Positions 1 through 4,631 of a DNA stretch of 5,559 bases are shown in pieces; positions within the stretch are counted from its first letter, which is position 1, and each line of letters begins with the position of its first letter. The stretch is from assembly GCA_027625125.1 (NCBI GenBank), contig JAQBXG010000117.1:1-5559 (forward strand), given 5' to 3'. The notes under the pieces are model-generated. The model was not told the DNA's origin. It did no database searches and worked only from the letters and a program-made list of their open reading frames with translations. This DNA is from Pseudomonadota bacterium (lineage in GTDB: Bacteria > Pseudomonadota > Alphaproteobacteria > UBA2966 > CAIVPW01). Position numbers and translations under genes: made by a program.

Positions 1-270
1 CTGGCCGGCCTGCAACGGGATCGCGGCGACGCCGCCGCGGGCGCTACCTACGCCCGCGCGCTGGCCGCGTTCTCCACCGCCCGCGACCGCATCGGCGAGG
101 CCCGCGCCCGCGCGGGTCTAGCCGCGACCCTCGCCGCGTCGGACTCCGAATCAGACCCGGAAAAGATGGAAGCCCGCGTCCAGTACCGCATCGCCGCGGC
201 GATCTTCACCGAACTGTCGCTGACCGAAGCCGCCGCCGCCGCCCTCGCCGCCGCAAACGCAACCCCCTAG
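1..270 (+). CDS. C-terminal part of a TPR-like helical repeat protein (5' end outside window)
   Basis: Frame 1 is open from the first base to a TAG at 268-270, giving the last 89 residues of a protein whose start lies upstream. The sequence is very rich in Ala and Arg and reads as amphipathic helices. The stretch around residues 4-46 (LQRDRGD, then YARALAAF, then RDRIGEARARAGLA) has the spacing of small and aromatic residues typical of tetratricopeptide repeats. A further helix pair follows (YRIAAAIFTEL, then an Ala-rich helix) before the C-terminus ANATP. Codons are strongly GC-biased at the third position, like clpA, which supports real coding sequence. TPR domains usually mediate protein-protein contacts, but no partner or enzymatic domain is visible here. 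The partner genes of this protein would lie to the left of the window. The TPR assignment is by pattern only; another alpha-helical repeat is possible. Confidence 0.75.
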   Translation: MAGLQRDRGDAAAGATYARALAAFSTARDRIGEARARAGLAATLAASDSESDPEKMEARVQYRIAAAIFTELSLTEAAAAALAAANATP

Positions 271-272
271 GT

Positions 273-308
273 CTCCGCAGACGGCTCCTGCGGAGGGCTC
301 CTGCGGAG
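273..308 (+). terminator. Possible hairpin terminator after the TPR-like gene
   Basis: Two bases after the TAG stop, CTCCGCAG (273-280) can pair perfectly with CTGCGGAG at 288-295 (7-base loop) or with a second copy at 301-308. The stem is strong and directly downstream of a stop codon. No T-tract follows, so a classical intrinsic terminator is not shown; it may instead protect the 3' end or act with Rho. The next gene (455-1219) is convergent, so a transcription barrier here would make sense. Confidence 0.35.
283..308. repeat. 13-base tandem direct repeat
   Basis: GGCTCCTGCGGAG occurs twice back to back (283-295 and 296-308), followed by another GG. Each copy supplies one alternative 3' arm for the stem that begins at 273. 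The duplication probably arose by slippage and doubles the right arm of the hairpin. Confidence 0.8.
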
Positions 309-454
309 GGCCTGACTCTCCGTCCGGTGGCCACTGAACCACCGCACCCGGTCCTGTGGTTCTGCGCTCCAGCGGACGGCTTTTGCAGAGGCTTTATAGC
401 GTTGAGGCAGCAACGGTTAGGTTACAGTAGGCTGTATTCCGAACGTCGCCTCCG

Positions 455-1219
455 CTACGAAAAGCTCCGCGTCACGCGGTTAATGGCCTCCTTCACCGAC
501 TCGCGGAGTTGATTGATCGATGGGATCACCGGCTCACGGGCAAGACCCTCGATCGAATCTCCGAAAAGTACTGTCGGGGTCGCGTTGGTGTCGTCATATC
601 CGCTAACGTCGTCACCAGTTGTGACGCGTATCACTGGAGCTCGCGAGCCGATACTGGTGGTGGGAGCGCCACGGATACCGGCGAGCGCTATGAACGCTGC
701 GGCCAACGAATCAACGCCGTCAATTGTAGGCATTTCTGCGGCGCGGATCACTGCGATCAGCAAGGTATGCTTGTCGGTGTTGTCTAGTTCCGCGAGTCGG
801 TAGAGAAAATCTCCTTGGCCGTTGGGAAACGCCTCAAACGACACCATGGCATCCAAGACCTCTTGGGGTGCTGCTCGAACCATCCCGCGGACATGCGAAT
901 CGAAACTGGCCTTGCTGCTCCCAGTTGGAAACTTGATATGCTTTCTTTCCTTGCTAGTGGGACTAGCGAATGTGCACATTAACTCAAAGACAAGGTGGTC
1001 AAGCGCGGTCCTCAGGTTATGGACTGCATCACCTATCATCAGGGGAATGTCGGAAGGGAGGGCTGCGGAATGCTCCACTCCGATCAGTCTTGCCCCGTTA
1101 TGCTCTTTGTGCACCCAGATTCTGTCAGGATGATCCCTCGCGAAGGCTTCGAGCGTTCGTTCAATATCAAGGATGTGCTTGCAAGCTCGTTTGAACTTTA
1201 TGTGAGCCCGGTAAAACAT
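455..1219 (-). CDS. Hypothetical protein, 254 aa, with GDAVHNLRTALDH and LDNTDKH motifs
   Basis: I cannot assign a function. I chose the ATG at 1219-1217 because AAGGAG (1233-1228) lies 8 bases upstream; an in-frame GTG at 1276 would add 19 residues but lacks a good ribosome binding site. The protein starts MFYRAHIKFKRACKH and looks mostly helical at the N-terminus. At residues 63-75 it has GDAVHNLRTALDH, and at 142-151 LAELDNTDKH. From memory, this pair of blocks recurs in a widespread family of uncharacterised bacterial proteins of similar size. The middle part has an FPTG turn; the C-terminus ends in an amphipathic helix (INQLRESVKEAINR). No signal peptide or membrane segment is visible, so it is probably cytoplasmic. 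G+C is clearly lower than in clpA, suggesting horizontal gain. R70 and H75 fit an Rx4H pattern as in HEPN RNases, which is speculative. It stands alone and converges on the TPR-like gene; it ends with TAG. Confidence 0.85.
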   Translation of the reverse strand: MFYRAHIKFKRACKHILDIERTLEAFARDHPDRIWVHKEHNGARLIGVEHSAALPSDIPLMIGDAVHNLRTALDHLVFELMCTFASPTSKERKHIKFPTGSSKASFDSHVRGMVRAAPQEVLDAMVSFEAFPNGQGDFLYRLAELDNTDKHTLLIAVIRAAEMPTIDGVDSLAAAFIALAGIRGAPTTSIGSRAPVIRVTTGDDVSGYDDTNATPTVLFGDSIEGLAREPVIPSINQLRESVKEAINRVTRSFS

Positions 1220-1227
1220 GCCCAATT

Positions 1228-1233
1228 CTCCTT
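1228..1233 (-). promoter_or_regulatory. Ribosome binding site deciding the start of the 254-aa protein
   Basis: AAGGAG on the minus strand, 8 bases before the ATG at 1219, is a near-perfect Shine-Dalgarno sequence. No comparable motif precedes the longer in-frame GTG start at 1276. An AATAAT (1302-1297, minus strand) about 75 bases upstream of the ATG could be a -10 element, but I see no matching -35. Confidence 0.7.
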
Positions 1234-1541
1234 GATGTCCAACTCCTACCGAACGGGGCTGGATTTGCAGCTGCACGGCTGCATCCGCCTTGAGCGATTA
1301 TTGAATGTCGCGGGAAATGGCGGTCCCCGCCCGAAACACGGCGCGTGGCAGCAGCCAGCATCACAGTGACCGGGGGCGCCGCGTAAGCACAGTCAAAAGC
1401 GACCGAGTCGCGCTTGGGAGAAAATGTCTGCCAGTCGATGGGTGAGGCGAATGCCGACGATCCGGGCCGGCATCGCGCTGGCACGCTCCGCATCCTCAAC
1501 ACTTCCCGGACACGAATGTCGAAAGAAACGCAATTGTCGGC

Positions 1542-1570
1542 CCAACGCCGCTCGCTATCGCCACCGTTGG
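1542..1570. repeat. Inverted repeat, 6-bp stem with 17-base loop
   Basis: CCAACG (1542-1547) and CGTTGG (1565-1570) are exact reverse complements around a 17-base loop, about 100 bases past the clpA stop. There is no T-tract on either side. It could be part of the clpA 3' region or chance; the stem is short for the base composition. Confidence 0.3.
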
Positions 1571-1668
1571 CGGTCTGTTCAATCTGACGAACCTGCCGAC
1601 TGTCGTTCGGAAGTCATTCGTTCCAACCCGCGTTTTTTTCGGCGAAGAAGGAGCCAACCACGTTGCCC

Positions 1669-4014
1669 TTACTTGACCAGTTCGGGCACCTTGCCGCCGT
1701 CGCCGCCCTGGGGCGAATCCTTGCCGCGCTTTTTCTTCGGCGCCTTCGCGCCCTCGTCGGCGCGCACGTCGAACGAAAGCTTGTCGTCGACCAGGCTGAC
1801 GATCACATGGCCGCCCTTGACCAACTTCCCGAACAACAACTCGTCCGCCAGCGGCTTCTTGACATGCTCCTGGATGAACCGCCCCATCGGCCGCGCCCCG
1901 TACACCTGATCGAAGCCGCGCTCGACAACCCACGCCCGCGCGTCGTCCTTCAACTCAATCGAAACATTGCGGTCCTGCAATTGCGCCTCCAGTTGCAGGA
2001 TGAACTTGTCGACCACGCGGCCGACCACGTCGTTCGACAGATGCGAAAACGCGATGACCGCGTCCAGCCGGTTGCGGAACTCCGGCGCGAACAGGCGCTT
2101 GATCGCCTCCTCGTCCTCGCCGTCCTTGGTGCCGCGCCCGAAACCGATCGACTGCTTGTGCAACTCCGCCGCCCCGGCGTTGGTCGTCATGATCAGGATG
2201 ACGTTGCGGAAATCAATGCTCTTGCCGTTGTTGTCGGTCAACTTGCCGTGGTCCATCACCTGCAACAACAGGTTATAGACGTCCGGGTGCGCCTTCTCGA
2301 TCTCGTCCAGCAACAACACCGCATGCGGATGCTGGTCGACCGCGTCGGTCATCAATCCGCCCTGGTCGAATCCGACATAGCCCGGCGGCGCGCCGATCAG
2401 CCGCGAGACCGAATGCCGCTCCATGTACTCCGACATGTCGAACCGCGTCAGCTCGACCCCCAGCGTCGCCGCCAGTTGCCGCGCAACCTCGGTCTTGCCG
2501 ACCCCGGTCGGGCCGGAGAACAGATAACACCCGATCGGCTTTTCCGGCTCGCGCAATCCGGCCCGCGCCAGCTTGATCGAACTCGCCAGCGCATCAATCG
2601 CCGGGTCCTGGCCATAGACGACCGCGCGCAGATCGCGCTCCAGATTCCGCAACACCACCTTGTCGTCCCGCGACACCGATTTCGGCGGAATCCGCGCGAT
2701 CTTCGCGACCACCGATTCAACCTCGCGGACGCCTATCGTCTTGCGGCGGCGGCCAACCGGCTTCAGCATCTCGGCCGCGCCGACCTCGTCAATGACGTCG
2801 ATCGCCTTGTCCGGCAGCTTGCGGTCGTTGATGTACCGCGCCGCCAGATCGACAGCGGCGTGAATCGCATCGCGGGTATAGCGCACGCCGTGGAACTTCT
2901 CGAAATACGGCTTCAATCCCATCAGAATCTTGACCGCGTCATCGTTGCTCGGCTCGTGCACGTCGATCTTCTGGAACCGCCGCGCCAGCGCCCGGTCCTT
3001 CTCAAAAATGCTGCGGTATTCCTTATAGGTCGTCGAACCGATACAGCGCAGATTGCCGTTCGCCAGCGCCGGCTTCAACAGGTTCGACGCATCCATCGCC
3101 CCGCCCGAGGTCGCCCCGGCGCCGATGATCGTATGAATCTCGTCGATGAACAGAATGGCGTCGTCGTCCTTCTCCAGCTCCGACAACACCGCCTTGACCC
3201 GTTCCTCAAAATCGCCGCGATACCGCGTCCCGGCCAGCAGCGCCCCCATGTCCAGGCTGTAGATGCGCGCGTCGCGCAATACCTCGGGCACTTCGTTCTC
3301 GATGATCCGCAACGCCAGGCCCTCGGCGATCGCGGTCTTGCCGACCCCGGCGTCGCCGACAAACAACGGGTTGTTCTTCGAACGGCGGCACAACACCTGC
3401 ACCGTGCGCTCGACCTCGCGCTGGCGGCCGATCAGCGGATCGATCTTGCCGGCCAGCGCCCGCGCGTTCAGATCGACGCAATACGCCGACAGCGCCTCGG
3501 TCGCCCGGCCCGCATCGCCGTCGTCGCCGGCGTCCTCGTTGACGCCGCGCGGCGGATGTTCGTCCGACTTGCCGGGGGACTTGGCGATGCCGTGCGAGAT
3601 ATAACTGACCGCATCCAGCCGCGTCATGTCCTGCTGCTGCAAATAGTACACGGCGTGGGATTCGCGCTCCGAAAAAATCGCCACCAGCACGTTGGCCCCG
3701 GTCACTTCCTCCCGTCCCGACGACTGCACGTGAATCAACGCCCGCTGGATCACGCGCTGGAATCCCGCCGTCGGCCGCGCGTCCTCGACAGAGTCGACAA
3801 CCAGATTGGGCGCCTGTTCGTCCAGGTAATCGGTCAGGTCGCGGCGCAGCGGGTCCAGTTCGACATTGCACGCGCTCAATACCGCAACCGCGTCGCTGTC
3901 CTCGGTCAGCGCCAGCAACAGGTGTTCCAGCGTCGCGTATTCGTGATGGCGCTCGTTGGCCAGCGTCAGCGCGCGGTGGAGGCTACGCTCCAGATGATTG
4001 GAAAAACCGGGCAC
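1669..4014 (-). CDS. clpA: ClpA, ATP-dependent Clp protease ATP-binding subunit (AAA+ unfoldase)
   Basis: ClpA is a cytoplasmic hexameric class I AAA+ unfoldase that pulls substrates into the ClpP chamber using ATP; ClpS bound to its N-domain delivers N-degron substrates. The 781-residue product is close to the usual size (E. coli 758). An N-terminal Clp_N domain (about 1-140, starting FSNHLERSLHRAL) is followed by an acidic linker (about 145-175). D1 has Walker A GDAGVGKT (220-227), pore loop RYRG (264-267), Walker B ILFIDEIH (287-294) and arginine-finger candidates RR (345-346). D2 has Walker A GPTGVGKT (501-508), pore loop GYVG (545-548), Walker B VLLLDEIE (566-573) and sensor-2 GARP (706-709). 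The ClpP-docking loop is IGF at 623-625, which separates it from ClpB. The tail (about 754-781) is Lys-rich and probably disordered. The start is the GTG at 4014-4012, sharing one base with the clpS stop; it puts FSNHLE at the family's usual N-terminus. A GTG at 4035 would add seven unneeded residues. It ends with TAA. All catalytic motifs are intact. Confidence 0.98.
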   Translation of the reverse strand: MPGFSNHLERSLHRALTLANERHHEYATLEHLLLALTEDSDAVAVLSACNVELDPLRRDLTDYLDEQAPNLVVDSVEDARPTAGFQRVIQRALIHVQSSGREEVTGANVLVAIFSERESHAVYYLQQQDMTRLDAVSYISHGIAKSPGKSDEHPPRGVNEDAGDDGDAGRATEALSAYCVDLNARALAGKIDPLIGRQREVERTVQVLCRRSKNNPLFVGDAGVGKTAIAEGLALRIIENEVPEVLRDARIYSLDMGALLAGTRYRGDFEERVKAVLSELEKDDDAILFIDEIHTIIGAGATSGGAMDASNLLKPALANGNLRCIGSTTYKEYRSIFEKDRALARRFQKIDVHEPSNDDAVKILMGLKPYFEKFHGVRYTRDAIHAAVDLAARYINDRKLPDKAIDVIDEVGAAEMLKPVGRRRKTIGVREVESVVAKIARIPPKSVSRDDKVVLRNLERDLRAVVYGQDPAIDALASSIKLARAGLREPEKPIGCYLFSGPTGVGKTEVARQLAATLGVELTRFDMSEYMERHSVSRLIGAPPGYVGFDQGGLMTDAVDQHPHAVLLLDEIEKAHPDVYNLLLQVMDHGKLTDNNGKSIDFRNVILIMTTNAGAAELHKQSIGFGRGTKDGEDEEAIKRLFAPEFRNRLDAVIAFSHLSNDVVGRVVDKFILQLEAQLQDRNVSIELKDDARAWVVERGFDQVYGARPMGRFIQEHVKKPLADELLFGKLVKGGHVIVSLVDDKLSFDVRADEGAKAPKKKRGKDSPQGGDGGKVPELVK

Positions 4015-4026
4015 TACTCCTTCTCC
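4012..4026 (-). promoter_or_regulatory. clpS-clpA translational coupling site with clpA ribosome binding site
   Basis: The clpS stop TAG (4016-4014) and the clpA start GTG (4014-4012) share a G, giving TAGTG. A ten-base purine run GGAGAAGGAG (4026-4017) lies inside the last clpS codons; its first GGAG is 8 bases from the GTG, a normal spacing. Ribosomes finishing clpS can therefore restart directly on clpA, which would tie adaptor and unfoldase levels together. Coupling is inferred from this layout. Confidence 0.75.
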
Positions 4027-4340
4027 ATTGTGCACTGCAGGGGGTGCTGGTTCTGGCGGGCAGCATCCAGCACCTGGGCGACCTTCGTCTCGGCGACCTC
4101 ATAGGTATAGACACCGCACATCCCGACTCCTTTTTGGTGTACGTGCAACATGATTCGCGCCGCCGTCTCGCGGTCGCGGTGAAAAATGTCCTGAATCAGC
4201 TGCACGACAAACTCCATCGGCGTGTAGTCGTCATTCAGCAACAACACCTTGTACATATCCGGCTTCTTGGTCTGAAGCCGGGTGCGGGTCGCAAGCCCGG
4301 TCGTCGGGCCGCCGCCATCGTCGCGTCGATCGGAACTCAT
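4014..4340 (-). CDS. clpS: ClpS, ATP-dependent Clp protease adaptor (N-recognin)
   Basis: ClpS binds proteins with bulky hydrophobic N-terminal residues (Leu, Phe, Tyr, Trp) and hands them to ClpA for degradation by ClpAP. The product is 108 residues (E. coli 106). A flexible N-terminal arm of about 28 residues (MSSDRRDDGGG onward, with a Lys-Lys-Pro before the core) precedes the folded domain beginning MYKVLLLNDDYTPMEFV. N36 and D37 match the alpha-amino-group ligands N34/D35 of E. coli ClpS, M42 matches gatekeeper M40, and H68 in MLHVH matches H66. The C-terminal part GVYTYEVAETKVAQV and the ending HPLQCTMEKE are typical. The start is the ATG at 4340-4338; AGGAG (4358-4354) lies 13 bases upstream, rather far, but no nearer start fits. 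The same frame stays open far upstream, only as an antisense shadow of the divergent carboxypeptidase gene. It is first in the clpSA operon. Confidence 0.97.
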   Translation of the reverse strand: MSSDRRDDGGGPTTGLATRTRLQTKKPDMYKVLLLNDDYTPMEFVVQLIQDIFHRDRETAARIMLHVHQKGVGMCGVYTYEVAETKVAQVLDAARQNQHPLQCTMEKE

Positions 4341-4353
4341 CGAAAGGGAACTT

Positions 4354-4358
4354 CTCCT
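4354..4358 (-). promoter_or_regulatory. Distant Shine-Dalgarno of clpS
   Basis: AGGAG on the minus strand lies 13 bases before the clpS ATG, longer than the usual 5-9. No closer purine-rich motif is seen (the spacer is aagttccctttcg). clpS may therefore be translated less efficiently than its neighbours. Confidence 0.45.
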
Positions 4359-4396
4359 GATTCGCCGTCCTCTGCATCCCGCCGCCACCCCGGGAC

Positions 4397-4443
4397 CCGT
4401 CCGCCTGCCGCGGTCCCCCAGGCCGTGAACCAGCCGCGGACGG
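4397..4443 (-). promoter_or_regulatory. Possible RNA stem structures in the clpS 5' leader
   Basis: CCGTCCGC (4397-4404) and GCGGACGG (4436-4443) are exact reverse complements with a 31-base loop. A competing 6-bp pairing, GGGACC (4392-4397) with GGTCCC (4412-4417), overlaps the first arm, so the two stems probably exclude each other. If the clpSA transcript starts near 4480, both lie in its leader. In such GC-rich DNA chance pairing is common. Confidence 0.25.
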
Positions 4444-4488
4444 CGGCATTTGTCGGCCCGCCAAGGGTACCGCGCGCCCCGGATACAC

Positions 4489-4517
4489 ACAATATGGGGG
4501 CGGCCGGCCGGATTTAA
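4489..4517 (-). promoter_or_regulatory. Weak candidate promoter for clpSA
   Basis: On the minus strand TTAAAT (4517-4512) and TATTGT (4494-4489) are separated by 17 bases, matching the housekeeping consensus at 3 of 6 and 4 of 6 positions. It is the only AT-rich place upstream of clpS. The resulting leader would be about 140 bases. This is suggestive only. Confidence 0.25.
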
Positions 4518-4551
4518 CCCAACTTTCAGCATTTTCGGCCAATCTCGGCGG

Positions 4552-4580
4552 TGTTTCCGGCCGCGCCCGGCGGCTACACT
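4552..4580 (+). promoter_or_regulatory. Weak candidate promoter for the carboxypeptidase gene
   Basis: TACACT (4575-4580) fits a -10 element at 4 of 6 positions and lies about 50 bases before the ATG at 4632. The -35 position with a 17-base spacer reads TGTTTC (4552-4557), a poor match. Only the -10 is reasonably convincing. Confidence 0.25.
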
Positions 4581-4588
4581 GTTCTCAA

Positions 4589-4614
4589 GGCCCCGTGCCG
4601 ACGCAGGCGGGGCC
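4589..4614 (+). promoter_or_regulatory. GC-rich hairpin in the 5' UTR of the carboxypeptidase gene
   Basis: GGCCCCG (4589-4595) pairs perfectly with CGGGGCC (4608-4614) around a 12-base loop. The stem ends 6 bases before the ribosome binding site GGGGGA (4621-4626), which is itself 5 bases from the ATG. It could limit ribosome access or stabilise the message. No T-tract follows, so it is not a terminator. Confidence 0.4.
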
Positions 4615-4631
4615 GGTTGCGGGGGATCGCA

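Larger units (their letters stand above)
1220..1668. other. Intergenic region of about 450 bases without a convincing gene
   Basis: This lies between the 5' end of the 254-aa gene and the 3' end of clpA, so it should hold the promoter of the former and the transcript end of the latter. The open frames crossing it are Arg-rich and overlap the real genes at their ends. Small hairpins can be drawn: GGCGG/CCGCC at 1319-1331, GCGAC/GTCGC at 1399-1411, CCAACG/CGTTGG at 1542-1570, and CAAC/GTTG at 1655-1665 just after the clpA stop. A run of seven T lies on the plus strand at 1633-1639, which is the wrong strand for a clpA terminator. No tRNA, repeat array or insertion-sequence end was seen. Confidence 0.6.
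4341..4631. other. Divergent intergenic control region between clpS and the carboxypeptidase gene
   Basis: The region is 291 bases between two divergent start codons. The clpS-proximal half (about 4375-4480) is extremely GC-rich and can fold into stems. A short AT-rich island (about 4485-4495 and 4511-4535) flanks a perfect 10-bp palindrome CGGCCGGCCG (4501-4510) and is the most likely promoter zone. The carboxypeptidase-proximal end has a TACACT and a GC hairpin just before its ribosome binding site. No small open frame here looks real. Confidence 0.6.

Noticed and set aside
1220..1276. Longer start (GTG at 1276) for the 254-aa protein
   Set aside because: The ATG at 1219 has AAGGAG at an 8-base spacing, while the GTG has only a poor upstream motif; the extra 19 residues do not look like a helix continuing the domain.
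1167..1502. 111-codon minus-strand open frame upstream of and overlapping the 254-aa gene
   Set aside because: It starts at GTG without a good ribosome binding site, overlaps the start of the better supported gene in another frame, and shows no recognisable motif.
1633..1639. Run of seven T as a terminator
   Set aside because: It lies on the plus strand, whereas clpA is transcribed from the minus strand, and no stable hairpin directly precedes it on the plus strand.
1424..1909. 161-codon plus-strand open frame
   Set aside because: About 240 bases are antisense to the clpA 3' end, the product is Arg- and Ser-rich without domains, and the GGGAG before its ATG is too close (3 bases).
1663..4104. 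813-codon plus-strand open frame
   Set aside because: It is the antisense of clpA, whose full set of AAA+ motifs proves the minus strand is coding. The plus-strand product has no domain and an Arg/His/Gln-rich composition typical of GC-rich shadows.
4489..4530. Heat-shock sigma-32 promoter for clpSA
   Set aside because: CCCCATAT (4499-4492, minus strand) resembles the -10 part, but the nearest GTTG or CTGAAA upstream elements are 20 or more bases away, outside the accepted spacing.
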